The notes under the pieces are model-generated. The model worked only from the letters and a program-made list of their open reading frames with translations. It was not told where the DNA came from and did not search any database. Shown piece by piece: positions 47,210 through 55,502 of a stretch of 64,000 bases of DNA. The first letter of the stretch is position 1. Each line of letters starts with the position of its first letter. A program made the position numbers and the translations under genes. This DNA is from CAKZLS01 sp963701445 (GTDB lineage Bacteria; Pseudomonadota; Alphaproteobacteria; Rhodospirillales; Defluviicoccaceae), in the NCBI GenBank assembly GCA_963701445.1, contig CAVPAM010000001.1, positions 1 through 64,000 of the forward strand. Direction: 5' to 3'.

Positions 47210-47896
47210 ATGGAGACACGAACCAACCGCGAGGTGATCGAGGGCGAGCTCCGGTTCGCCGGCGCCGTGGTGGTGGACGTGGGCTGCGGCGACGGCTCGC
47301 TGGTCCGCCTGCTCGCGCGCAAGGGCGCCCATGTCACCGGCGTCGACGTGAGCGACGCGGTCCTGGCGAGGGCCCGGGCCGCCGAGCCGGCCGCCGACGA
47401 ACGCTACCTCGCGGGCAAGGCCGAGGATCTGCCGCTCGATCCGGCGTCGGCGGATATCGTCGTCTTCTTCAACAGCCTCCACCACGTGGACGTGGACCGG
47501 ATGGAAAGCGCGTTGCAAGAGGCGGCGCGGATCCTCAAGCCCGGCGGCATCCTCTACGTCTCGGAGCCGCTGGCGCAAGGCTCGTACTTCGAGGTCGTCA
47601 AGCCCGTTCACGACGAAACCGAGGTCCGCCGACGCGCCCACGAAAGCCTCGGTATGGCCGCCGGCTTCGGCCTCGATCCCGTTTCGGAGATCCTGCACCT
47701 CAATCCCATGCCCATGAAGAGCTTCGAGGCCTTCCGGACCCGGATCGAGACGGTCAACCCGGAAACCCGCCCGCGCTTCGAGGCGCTGGACGGGCCGCTC
47801 CGCGAGGCTTTCGCGCGATCGGGACGCCGGACCGACGACGGCTGGCTCTTCGACCAGCCCATGCGCGTCAACATCTACCGCAAGCGCGCCCCATAA
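47210..47896 (+). CDS. class I SAM-dependent methyltransferase
   Basis: 228-residue methyltransferase. Motif I VVDVGCGDGSLVRLLA, acidic motif II VTGVDVSDAVL, ADIVVFFNSLHHV, and post-motif ARILKPGGILYVSEPLAQG. Substrate unknown. The N-terminus METRTNREVIEGELRF precedes motif I directly. Last ordinary gene before the accessory island. Confidence 0.88.
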   Translation: METRTNREVIEGELRFAGAVVVDVGCGDGSLVRLLARKGAHVTGVDVSDAVLARARAAEPAADERYLAGKAEDLPLDPASADIVVFFNSLHHVDVDRMESALQEAARILKPGGILYVSEPLAQGSYFEVVKPVHDETEVRRRAHESLGMAAGFGLDPVSEILHLNPMPMKSFEAFRTRIETVNPETRPRFEALDGPLREAFARSGRRTDDGWLFDQPMRVNIYRKRAP

Positions 47897-47935
47897 GCTT
47901 CCGCGCCGCCGCGCCGGCGATGCCGTTGGCGGTTC

Positions 47936-48038
47936 GTAGTGCCCGGAAGCAGCGAAGCGCAGTCCGGGATTTCGCTGGCCTTACGCGGAGGCAACCGGGG
48001 CATGTCGTGTCGAGGGTTTTCGGGTCACGTCCCCTTTC
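47936..48038. repeat. dispersed ~100-bp repeat with hairpin, copy 1
   Basis: Begins with the hairpin GTAGTGCCCGGAAGCAGCGA...TCCGGGA and continues GGAGGCAACCGGGGCATGTC and TTTTCGGGTCACGTCCCCTT. A clearly related copy lies at 54855-54954, and the tail alone recurs near 56262-56288. These mark the ends of the accessory island. Confidence 0.75.
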
Positions 48039-48061
48039 TTCCCCCCTTTCTTCCCGGGCTT

Positions 48062-48233
48062 CGTTGCGCTCATAACGCCCCGCGCCGCACAGCCGGTCCG
48101 CCTCCGCGTCCAGCAGCGCATTCAATGCTTCCTCGAGCGTGCCGCGCACCATCTAACCCAGATGATCCTTGATCCGCGCCTCGTCAATCTGGATCACCTG
48201 CCCCATCGCTTCGCCCTTCTCATCGTCCGTCAT
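48062..48233 (-). pseudogene. IS256-family transposase, 5' remnant
   Basis: From ATG 48233 the frame reads MTDDEKGEAMGQVIQIDEAR, IKDHLG, then an in-frame TAG, then MVRGTLEEALNALLDAEADR, LCGAGRYERNEAR. This is the conserved N-terminus of mutator-type (IS256) transposases. Only about 58 codons remain, with the TAG where a sense codon is expected, and homology stops at ~48062 where dispersed-repeat sequence begins. No catalytic DDE region is left. Confidence 0.75.
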
Positions 48234-48447
48234 ATCAATCGCTCCTTCCCAAAGTTGAGAAGAAGCCGTCAGTTCTGAAAGTGCGAAAGATTTTTTTCGT
48301 TATCTCCATTGAGTAATCGTAGCGGTCACCGGCCCACCGGCTTCGGTCTGCCTGTCTTCCATGGCGGCTCGCTCCCTCTGATTCGACATTTCCGAGATCG
48401 GCGGCTTATGCCAACGTTCACGGATAGGAACCCATTGTGATGGCCTA

Positions 48448-50426
48448 TCAGCGATCGTTGGCTTTACTCGTATAGAGAGGCATCGCGCGGCCGGTTCCGC
48501 GCTCTGTGGAAATTGCGTCGCGGGTCAAGGTTTTGTTGACGCCGTTTTGCGTTTCGACGACGTGGTCGGTCCAATCGCCGAGGTTGCCTGTCGACCAGAT
48601 GCCCGAGAATTGGCCGTCCTTGATCCGTATGACCGGCACCCCCGCGGGACGAATTTTGTGATGAGGGTGGTAGTACCACGCGCCTAGGATCTCGGTGGCC
48701 CCTCCATAGGCTTCCACGGATGGTGCACTGACCAGTTCCGTCTTGTGACCGAGCACCCACAGTGTCCCTCCGGTGTTCTTCACCTGCAGCCCTTCCTGTT
48801 CGGTATTCAGTTGGCGCACCCAGACCTTGGTGTTTCTCCCCACCTCAAGCGGTCCGGAGCTATAGTTGTCCACGAACAATGGCCCGGAGCCGTCTTCGGT
48901 AGCCAAGCCGCCCATGGTCGCATCGCGGACCACGAGTTCGCCGGCACCCTCGTGCCTGATCTGCGGATTTGTGAAGGAGACCCGTCCGGAACGGGTCCAC
49001 CAGTTGGAGTTGCAGAACCAGACGTTCAAGGGTTGTGGTCTGACCCGCCTTGTTCTTGACCACGAAGGCCGGTCCCACGCCCGCCTTGCTGGGCGAGATT
49101 TTGGCTTCGAAGCCAACCACCATGCGGACGCTATCCGGAATGGTGACAGTCCTGCTCATGCGGTAGAAGCCGTTCGGAAAATAAACCACGGGCTTGCTGG
49201 AGTTCATGGCCGCCTGAATGCCGACCGTGGAGTCGTCGGTACATGTCTTCGCACCTTGTGTGCACTTTTTCGCTCCGTACGCGACCACATTCGCCCAGTC
49301 GTTCGGATTGGTGTTGGCGTATTTCGGGGTTTCGCGAATGGGAAGGTTAAGCGAGCGCTTCGGCGATGCGAACTGACTGAATGCCGGGTCGGAGACCCAC
49401 TCGCCGATGTCCGGGCCCGGGACGCGGGATCCGCCATCGTCCACTGCGGCCCCGTAACCGCTCGTCTTGATATTGCGCAGAAACATCCTGGCGCCGTCCT
49501 CATTGCGAATGGCGGCATTTCCCCCGGATCCGCCAGACAGCGTGCTGTCGATCAGGACAAGGTGGGCAACCCCGTCACGGTTAATGACCGCGGGAACGCT
49601 GTTCTCGCTCGTGAGCCTGCGGACCGACGTAATCTGCTTTTCATTGAGAATGCCCGCGACACTCTGGTTGCGCACGGTGACGTTCTCCATGGTGACGGAT
49701 GCAAACGGCTGTCCAATGCGGACGCCGTAATTGCATCCATCCACAAGCACGTCCGACACCAACTGCGGACCCGTGTATTTGCGCGATATATCGAGCCCCG
49801 CGAAACATTGGCCTGTTGGAGAGTGTATCGTGACGTCCCGGACCACGGCGAGGTTACTCCCCAGGAAATCGATTCCAATCGCACCCCTGTTGCCCGAGCC
49901 AAGGTCTACCGTCAGATTGACGATGTTGTTGCGGAAAGCTTCGTTACCTTCTCCGTTGTCACAGTTAAATATGTTCTCACATGCGGAAGATCGTCCGGCC
50001 CAGCCCTAATGCATTCAATGACGACGTAAAGAGGACGGCTTTTGGGGTACTGACGTTGGTATAGCCAGGAGCATTGTCCTCAAGCTTAATGACGGTACCC
50101 GACCGGCTCTCGCCAAGAACCGTGAGGTAAGGCGACCAAACGCCGTTTACATCCTTCCAGTCGAGACGCTTGCTAACGAGGTAGGTCCCTTTGGGGAAGT
50201 AGAGCACGCGTCCGGCATTCACGGGATTTGCTCCCAGGTTCTCGCTGATCGCACGCTGAATCGCGGCCGAGTTGTCGGTGACGCCATCGCCTTTTGCTCC
50301 GTACGCGGTCCTGACGTTCACGACGCCGCTGTCGGGTGGGATAAACTGGCTTTGGCCACAAGCAATCCGCGCATCGAAAAGCGACGCGATGCCGAAGAAA
50401 AGTGTAAGAACCACAAACTTAAGCAT
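48448..50426 (-). CDS. exported right-handed beta-helix (pectate-lyase-superfamily) protein (frameshifted)
   Basis: About 655-residue secreted protein. Signal peptide MLKFVVLTLFFGIASLFDAR then IACGQSQ. Two copies of the pectate-lyase-3/GH55 start motif are visible: VRTAYGAKGDGVTDNSAAIQ and VVAYGAKKCTQGAKTCTDDS followed by TVGIQAAM, each with a GRVLYFPKGTYLV / PVVYFPNGFYRMS strand. This two-domain beta-helix layout fits GH55-like glucanases or polysaccharide lyases; catalytic residues cannot be assigned. Frame breaks occur near 50000 and near 49010. Its lower GC than the neighbours suggests acquisition. Confidence 0.78.
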
Positions 50427-50560
50427 GTTTCTACTTTCGACACTGAATTTGAGCTTATGAAAAGTTAGATCCAAATATACGCGATACAGCATTGACGTGG
50501 TCCCACATCGTTGGACAGTTTGGCGGCAAATTTAGAGTGTATTCCGGTTGCAGATCATGC

Positions 50561-50740
50561 CGCCAAAATTCTGTTTATCACATCGTGGTGCTGCTGTTGA
50601 GTCTGTGGGGATGTGGGTAAGCCGTCAGGCTTATCCATCATATCCACGGGCCGCCGTTTGGCCGGCAGGCGCCAATTGGGGCCGCTCGGTATTGTAGAAG
50701 TCGATCCACTCGCCGATGACCCGTTCGCCCTTGAAGCCGG
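50561..50740 (-). pseudogene. IS3-family transposase (orfB) 3' remnant
   Basis: One frame gives FKGERVIGEWIDFYNTERPQ then LAPAGQTAARGYDG, the C-terminus of an rve-type integrase transposase (FYNxxRPH...). A second frame directly downstream gives MMDKPDGLPTSPQTQQQHHD then VINRILAA and a stop, the usual IS3 orfB tail. The two frames are joined by a shift near 50640. Nothing of the catalytic core remains; the left neighbour is a solo RAYT end. Confidence 0.75.
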
Positions 50741-50899
50741 GGTTCCGGAGACATGTTACCGATCTCGCGGCTGCCTTGGGCGCTTGCTTGGCTTGGGGCC
50801 GGGTTTGCGGGGGCGGAGGGTGCGTCCGAGGCTGGCTTCCAGTCGTTCGACGAAGGCGTCGTCGCCGAGGGGGCGGCCGGTGCGCTGGTGGCGGCGGAA
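50741..50899 (-). repeat. solo end of the RAYT element (copy A)
   Basis: Starts GGTTCCGGAGACATGTTACC, the same terminus as the complete element at 57236. On the minus strand it encodes the last ~45 residues of the RAYT protein (RRHQRTGRPLGDDAFVERLE, then RPRKPGPKPSKRPRQPRDR). The rest of the transposase gene is absent. Confidence 0.85.
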
Positions 50900-50950
50900 C
50901 CCCGGAGATCGGTATCGTGTTCCCGGAACTCCCCGGAAGCGTCGAAGTTC

Positions 50951-50982
50951 GTAGCCCGGAAGCAGCGAAGCGCGGTCCGGGG
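50951..50982. repeat. hairpin repeat unit
   Basis: GTAGCCCGGAAGCAGCGAAG followed by CGCGGTCCGGGG: an imperfect inverted repeat (CCCGGA/TCCGGG) with the AGCGAAGC centre common to dispersed REP-type hairpins. Related units occur at 12025, 47936 and 54855. Confidence 0.65.
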
Positions 50983-51046
50983 AGGCTTCCGGGCCGCGTC
51001 GCGCGGGCATTCAAGCGAAGAAAATGTCAGTCGGTTCGACGAACGG

Positions 51047-51334
51047 TTATCCGCGCAGTGCCTTTTGTATCTGATCCGGCAGGCGCGCGATCACGTTCAG
51101 AAACGCCGCCGCCGTTGCGTCGGGTTGTCTGCGGCCCTGTTCCCAGCCCTTTAGCGTCGACAGGGGAATGGTGTACGCGGTGGCGAATTCCTGCTGCGAC
51201 ATATTGAGCTGCTTGCGGATCGCGCGCACGTCGGGGACCTCCACCGTATGCACTCTCGCGGCGGTTTTCTTACCCCTGGCATGCTCGACGGCTTCGCCAA
51301 GGCTTTTGATCAGGTCTTGCCCAAAATCGCTCAT
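51047..51334 (-). CDS. HigA/NadS-like antitoxin (helix-turn-helix)
   Basis: 95-residue DNA-binding antitoxin. The HTH runs through VRAIRKQLNMSQQEFATAYT and IPLSTLKGWEQGRRQPD; the N-terminus has HTVEVPDVRAI. This is the NadS/HigA type, which represses its own promoter together with the toxin. Starts three bases after the toxin stop, so toxin is first in the operon, as in higBA-type modules. Confidence 0.85.
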   Translation of the reverse strand: MSDFGQDLIKSLGEAVEHARGKKTAARVHTVEVPDVRAIRKQLNMSQQEFATAYTIPLSTLKGWEQGRRQPDATAAAFLNVIARLPDQIQKALRG

Positions 51335-51337
51335 CGC

Positions 51338-51694
51338 TCAGTCCTTTCTCGACGGATGCTGTTTCTTCAGCGCATCGGTCAGTGCCGTGGCCGCTTGCTT
51401 TTCGTCCGGGCTCATATCCTCCCGGCTGGCCTTGGCGTACACCATCAACAGGTAGAGCGGCATGTCCAGGCGGTGATGGAAATAGATCACCCTCGCGCCG
51501 CCACGCTTGCCCGTTTCCTTGCGTGACCACCGTATTTTTCTGACGCCGCCGGTGCCGGGAATGATATCGCCAGCCAGGGGGTTGCGGGCGATATGGTCGA
51601 CAAAGGCTTCACGTTCCTCGTCATCCCAGATTTTCTCGGCCTGTCGCACGAAAGTCGGGGTTTCGACAACAGAGATGAGAATCGCTTGCGTCAT
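51338..51694 (-). CDS. RelE/HigB-like toxin
   Basis: 118-residue RelE-superfamily toxin. ETPTFVRQAEKIWDDEEREA FVDHIARNP is the helical start; GDIIPGTGGVRKIRWSRKET gives the basic strand; RGGARVIYFHH and PLYLLMVYAKASREDMS complete the RelE fold. Such toxins cleave mRNA on the ribosome. Paired with the antitoxin gene immediately downstream. Confidence 0.86.
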   Translation of the reverse strand: MTQAILISVVETPTFVRQAEKIWDDEEREAFVDHIARNPLAGDIIPGTGGVRKIRWSRKETGKRGGARVIYFHHRLDMPLYLLMVYAKASREDMSPDEKQAATALTDALKKQHPSRKD

Positions 51695-51769
51695 GGGGTA
51701 TTATACGTCATTGACGCCCATGCCGACAAGAGAATTCCATGCGTCAATGACGCCCATTATTTTGGATGG

Positions 51770-51812
51770 GGTTCCGGGGAGGTGTTACCGATCTCGCGGC
51801 TCCCTTGGGCGA
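51770..51812 (-). repeat. solo end of the RAYT element (copy B, short)
   Basis: GGTTCCGGGGAGGTGTTACC then GATCTCGCGGCTCCCTTGGG. It stops one base or so before the ATG of the orphan RHH gene at 51813, i.e. the element end replaces whatever lay upstream of that gene. Confidence 0.7.
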
Positions 51813-52070
51813 ATGACGACGAAAAGCAGGACCTATCCGCTCCGGCTTTCTCGGTCGTTGAAGACGGCGGTGGAGAAGCTGAGCAAGCGGGACGGTACCA
51901 GCCTCAACCAGTTCGTCGTGGTGGCGGTCGCCGAGAAGGTGTCGGCGATGACCACCGCGGAGTATTTCGCCAAACGCAAGGCCCGCGCCGACATGGACGC
52001 GTTCGATCGCATCCTGTCCCGCAAGGACGGACAACCGCCGGTCCCCGGCGATGAATGGAATTCGCGGTAA
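51813..52070 (+). CDS. ribbon-helix-helix antitoxin, orphan copy
   Basis: 85-residue protein MTTKSRTYPLRLSRSLKTAV then EKLSKRDGTSLNQFVVVAVA, a ribbon-helix-helix (HicB/RHH-type) DNA-binding antitoxin. It is almost identical to residues 1-85 of the protein at 55499, which has a PIN toxin in front of it. Here no toxin gene precedes; a RAYT end abuts the start codon. Expression is therefore doubtful unless driven from the element. Confidence 0.8.
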   Translation: MTTKSRTYPLRLSRSLKTAVEKLSKRDGTSLNQFVVVAVAEKVSAMTTAEYFAKRKARADMDAFDRILSRKDGQPPVPGDEWNSR

Positions 52071-52101
52071 TTCATAGGGCGGGTCAGCGGAAGCGTAACC
52101 C
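52047..52101. repeat. partial copy of the RHH-tail/hairpin repeat
   Basis: CGGCGATGAATGGAATTCGC followed by the hairpin ATAGGGCGGGTCAGCGGAAG...ACCC. This matches the first ~55 bases of the 143-bp repeats at 55732 and 56293, and runs directly into RAYT end copy C. Confidence 0.75.
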
Positions 52102-52300
52102 GGTTTCCGGAGACATGTTACCGATCTCGCGGCGGCCTTGGGCCCTTGCGTGGCTTGGGGCCGGGTTTGCGGGGGCGGAGGGTGCGGCCCAGGCTGGCTT
52201 CCAGTCGGTCGACGAAGGCGTCGTCGCCCAGGGGGCGGCCGGTGCGCTGGTGGCGGCGGAGCAGGTCGAGCTCATCGTCGTCGTCGGACAGCGAGCGGCA
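52102..52300 (-). repeat. solo end of the RAYT element (copy C)
   Basis: Starts GGTTTCCGGAGACATGTTAC; encodes on the minus strand DDDELDLLRRHQRTGRPLGD then DAFVDRLEASLGRTLRPRKP and GPKPRKGPRPPRDR, i.e. about the last 60 residues of the transposase. Truncated at ~52300. Confidence 0.85.
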
Positions 52301-52512
52301 ACCACTGGCCGCCAGGAATTTCGCGCGAGCAAGTCTCAAAGCAGATCAACCAATTGAAGGAAACGAGCATCCCGCTCGCCGAACAAGATGAACCGTGGCC
52401 GGGCGTGCGTCGTATTGAATATGGCGAGCTTGAACACCGCCCCCCTGGTGCTGTCAGGCAAAAACGTTAGATCATGATAAACAGGACGTCGACCGAAAGG
52501 AGAACAAGACCG

Positions 52513-52893
52513 ATGCCGAATGCGGTCAAGAGTTACGGGATCTTGATGATCATCATTGGCGTGGCGGGCTATGTAATTGGTGGCATGGTGCACTACACGG
52601 CGTTGATCCCAGCCGTCCTCGGCCTGATCGCCGTGATCGCCGCGTTTTCACCCCTGAAACGCTCGGCGACCGGAATCGTCGTCATCGGCATCGTCATCGC
52701 CGCTCTGGCCCTGTTCGGCTCGGGCAGTGCGCTCGCCGACATCCCGGCGGCCTGGGCTGGTGATCCCGCGGTCAATCCTGTCGCGGTCTATGCGCGCTCG
52801 ATCACGGCCGTGCTGTCAGCCGCCATCATCCTCTGCTTGGGCAGCTTCTGGCTGCGCCGGCAACGCGGTGCCGGTACTCCTGACCGCGCCTGA
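52513..52893 (+). CDS. small four-helix membrane protein
   Basis: 126-residue protein with four hydrophobic segments (about 8-30, 31-46, 54-74 and 95-113). Begins MPNAVKSYGILMIIIGVAGY; ATG 52513 is preceded by AAAGGAGAACAAG. No family is recognised. It lies between two RAYT ends (52102 and 52898) and could be cargo of the same kind as the polyketide genes that follow. Confidence 0.65.
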   Translation: MPNAVKSYGILMIIIGVAGYVIGGMVHYTALIPAVLGLIAVIAAFSPLKRSATGIVVIGIVIAALALFGSGSALADIPAAWAGDPAVNPVAVYARSITAVLSAAIILCLGSFWLRRQRGAGTPDRA

Positions 52894-52897
52894 ACCA

Positions 52898-52928
52898 GGC
52901 TCCGGAGACCTGATTACTGATCTCGCGT
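52898..52928 (-). repeat. degenerate RAYT end (copy D)
   Basis: GGCTCCGGAGACCTGATTAC then TGATCTCGCG resembles the shared terminus (GGTTCCGGAGACATGTTACC GATCTCGCG) with several changes. It lies just upstream of the type III polyketide synthase gene. Confidence 0.5.
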
Positions 52929-53050
52929 CTGTCTCGGGGCTTCGGACCCGAACTAAACTGCGACTTGATGGTTGATATTCCGTTGAAGGAACCCACCCCG
53001 ATGAGGCCTGAAAGCGAAGTGCTCAGACCTGGTCTCACCAAAGGTCTGCA

Positions 53051-54115
53051 ATGCCGATATATCTCCACGGTCTTTCCACGGCTCTTCCTCCATTCTGTCT
53101 GACCCAAACCGAGGTGCGCGAGCGTGCATCGGTCATTTTCAGTGGCAGATATCCGGAGTTCGACCGGCTTTCGAAGACTTTTGACACCGCCGGTATCGAC
53201 ACGCGGTACTCGGTCGTACCAATGGACTGGTTTGAAAAAGAACACGGCTGGGCTGACCGGAACGCTGCATTCATGGACGGTGCCAAGGCCATGTTCATCG
53301 AAGCCGCGGGGCGCGCGCTCGATAACGCGGGCTGGGCCGGGCGGGATGTGGATTGCGTCGTCACGGTCAGCTCCACCGGGATCGCAACGCCTTCGCTTGA
53401 CGCGCAAGTTTTCTCTGAAATGGGGTTTCGGGAAAACATCATGCGTATTCCTGTTTTCGGCCTTGGGTGTGCCGGAGGCGTGTCGGGTCTGTCCTGCGCC
53501 CAGGCAATCGCCGCTGGGCGACCGGGAGCAAGGGTTCTTTTGGTCGTGGTCGAGGCCTGTTCGGTGTCCTTCCGCGCGGACCGTCTGCAGAAGGCGGATA
53601 TCATCGCGGCGGTCCTGTTCGCGGACGGCGCGGCAGCGGCCTGCATCAGTTCGACCAAACCCGCCACGGCAAAAACGGTGACGTTGGGGGCGGGTCACCA
53701 GAAAATGTGGCCTGACACACTTGCGGTCATGGGCTGGGATGTGGACGAAACCGGCTTCGGCGTGGTTTTTGACCGCTCGATCCCCGCCTTTGTCTGCCAG
53801 GAGTTTGCCGCGGCGGCGGAGGGAGCCTTGCGGGCGGCAAATCTCGATCACGATCAAATCGATCGTTATGTCTGCCATCCCGGCGGGGCAAAGGTAGTCG
53901 AAGCCATTGAAGGGGCTTTGCATCTTGAACAAGGGTCGCTGGACGCCGAACGCGACACCCTTCGAAGGACCGGCAACATGTCTGCCCCAACGGTAATGTT
54001 CGTGATGAGGGCCGTGCTGGACTCCGGTAAGACAGGACAAATGATGTCTTGTGCCCTTGGCCCCGGATTTACCGCGTCTTTTCTGCCGTTCCATGTCAGC
54101 GCCGACGCTGCCTGA
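53051..54115 (+). CDS. type III polyketide synthase
   Basis: 354-residue chalcone-synthase-like enzyme that extends an acyl-CoA with malonyl-CoA units and cyclises to alkylpyrones or alkylresorcinols. The catalytic triad is Cys140 (FGLGCAGGVSGL), His276 (VCHPGGAKVVEA) and Asn309 (TGNMSAPTVMF). TRYSVVPMDWFEKEHGWADR is typical of bacterial BpsA/ArsB-like members. TGATG overlap with the methyltransferase gene shows coupling. Its base composition is less GC-rich than the core genes, and RAYT ends lie on both sides. Confidence 0.93.
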   Translation: MPIYLHGLSTALPPFCLTQTEVRERASVIFSGRYPEFDRLSKTFDTAGIDTRYSVVPMDWFEKEHGWADRNAAFMDGAKAMFIEAAGRALDNAGWAGRDVDCVVTVSSTGIATPSLDAQVFSEMGFRENIMRIPVFGLGCAGGVSGLSCAQAIAAGRPGARVLLVVVEACSVSFRADRLQKADIIAAVLFADGAAAACISSTKPATAKTVTLGAGHQKMWPDTLAVMGWDVDETGFGVVFDRSIPAFVCQEFAAAAEGALRAANLDHDQIDRYVCHPGGAKVVEAIEGALHLEQGSLDAERDTLRRTGNMSAPTVMFVMRAVLDSGKTGQMMSCALGPGFTASFLPFHVSADAA

Positions 54116-54615
54116 TGCAGACAGCCACCATCCTTTTTCTTGGGTTCATCATCCTGCAAAGGCTGAGCGAGCTGGTCATCGCCCGCCGCAACACCACGCG
54201 GTTGCTTGCGAAAGGCGCCTATGAGGTGGGGGCGGGCCATTATCCGGTGATGGTGGCCCTGCATGGCACCTGGATTCTTTGTCTGGTTGTCTTCGGCCAC
54301 GATGAAGCGGTCGCATATGGATGGCTGGCGGCCTTTGCCGTGTTGCAAGGCTTTCGCATTTGGATTCTCGCCACGCTGGGGTCGCGCTGGACCACGCGCG
54401 TGATCATTCTGGAGGGGCAGCCGCTGGTGGCGCGTGGGCCTTTCCGCTACGTCTCGCATCCCAATTACATGCTGGTAGTGGCCGAGATCATCGTGGCCCC
54501 GATGGTGCTGGGGCTGGTCTGGGTGGCGCTGGTCTTCACGGTTTTCAACGCCGCGATGCTATGGGTGCGTATTGGGGTGGAACACAAGGCCCTTGCGCCC
54601 TTGCGGGGTGCGTAG
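54115..54615 (+). CDS. isoprenylcysteine carboxyl methyltransferase-like (polyketide O-methyltransferase)
   Basis: 166-residue integral membrane methyltransferase of the ICMT/YpbQ (BpsB) family. Several hydrophobic helices; conserved GSRWTTRVIILEGQPLVARG, PFRYVSHPNYMLVVAEI. In Bacillus the partner of a type III synthase methylates alkylpyrones; the same job is inferred here from the four-base-overlap pairing. Start ATG 54115 overlaps the synthase stop. Confidence 0.9.
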   Translation: MQTATILFLGFIILQRLSELVIARRNTTRLLAKGAYEVGAGHYPVMVALHGTWILCLVVFGHDEAVAYGWLAAFAVLQGFRIWILATLGSRWTTRVIILEGQPLVARGPFRYVSHPNYMLVVAEIIVAPMVLGLVWVALVFTVFNAAMLWVRIGVEHKALAPLRGA

Positions 54616-54662
54616 GCATGTTTGGGTTCTGGTGACAGGGTTGGGCGTCACTCCACGCGGAC

Positions 54663-54854
54663 GGTTCCGGGGACATGTTACCGATCTCGCGGCTGCCTTG
54701 GGCCCTTGCGTGGCTTGGGGCCGGGTTTGCGGGGGCGGAGGGTGCGTCCGAGGCGGGCTTCCAGTCGCTCGACGAAGGCGTCGTCGCCCAGGGGGCGGCC
54801 GGTGCGCTGGTGGCGGCGGAGCAGGTCGAACTCATCGTCGTCGACGGACGGTTG
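54663..54854 (-). repeat. solo end of the RAYT element (copy E)
   Basis: Starts GGTTCCGGGGACATGTTACC; minus-strand translation DDDEFDLLRRHQRTGRPLGD, DAFVERLEARLGRTLRPRKP, GPKPRKGPRQPRDR. It ends where the dispersed repeat at 54855 begins. Confidence 0.85.
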
Positions 54855-54954
54855 GTAGCCCGGAAGCAGCGAAGCGTAGTCCGGGAATTCGCAGGCCTCG
54901 CGCGAAGGCAACCGGGGCATGTCGTATCGAGGCTTTTCGGGTAACCTCCCTTTT
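54855..54954. repeat. dispersed ~100-bp repeat with hairpin, copy 2
   Basis: GTAGCCCGGAAGCAGCGAAG...CCGGGA hairpin followed by CGAAGGCAACCGGGGCATGT and TTTTCGGGTAACCTCCCTTT; matches 47936-48038 with scattered differences. Confidence 0.75.
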
Positions 54955-55079
54955 TCGTTCTTGTTCTCCGATACGGAACCCGCCATGGCTTGCCATGGCC
55001 GCTTTACGGTCGCCGGCACGGCGCGTCGCTTCTCGCGCCAAGAGTGTAGTATCGTATCCGATGTGATATTATATATGGT

Positions 55080-55502
55080 ATGAGACTTGTTCTGGATACG
55101 GATGTGATTGTCGCGGCGCTGCGCGGTTCGCAGGGGGCTTCGGCGGCACTGCTGAGGGCGGTCCGGCGGAAACGCGCGGAGATGCTGTTGAGCGTACCGA
55201 TGCTGATGGAGTACGAGGCCACCTGCCAGCTTGCCGAGCATCGGCTCGCCTCCGGTTTGTCCGAAAGCGAGATCGAGGCTTTTCTTGATGGCCTTGTGTT
55301 TCTGGCGGAGCCCGTGGAAACGCATTACCGTTGGCGGCCCCAGCTCCGCGATCCGGGCGACGAGATGGTTTTGGAAACGGCGGTCAACGGACAGGCGCGG
55401 GCGATCGTGACCTTCAACCGCCGGGATTACGGCGAGGCGCCGGACCGTTTCGGGATTGAGGTCCTGAGTCCCGGCGAAGCCTTAAGGAGAACGCGCGAAT
55501 GA
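55080..55502 (+). CDS. PIN-domain toxin
   Basis: 140-residue PIN-domain ribonuclease. RLVLDTDVIVAALRGSQGAS gives the first acidic strand; PMLMEYEATC the second; DPGDEMVLETAVNGQA and IVTFNRRDYGEAP the remaining acidic residues. It belongs to the putative-toxin PIN group (COG1569-like). Its stop overlaps the start of the RHH gene by four bases (AATGA), toxin first. Confidence 0.9.
   Translation: MRLVLDTDVIVAALRGSQGASAALLRAVRRKRAEMLLSVPMLMEYEATCQLAEHRLASGLSESEIEAFLDGLVFLAEPVETHYRWRPQLRDPGDEMVLETAVNGQARAIVTFNRRDYGEAPDRFGIEVLSPGEALRRTRE

Noticed and set aside
51047..51694. Phage origin for the HigBA-type pair
   Set aside because: No phage structural or lysis genes occur anywhere in the island; the pair fits a plain toxin-antitoxin module.
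50741..54960. Integron/attC cassette array
   Set aside because: The repeated ends are coding sequence of a RAYT transposase with a GGTTCCGGAGACATGTTAC terminus, not attC sites, no integron integrase is seen, and gene orientations are mixed.
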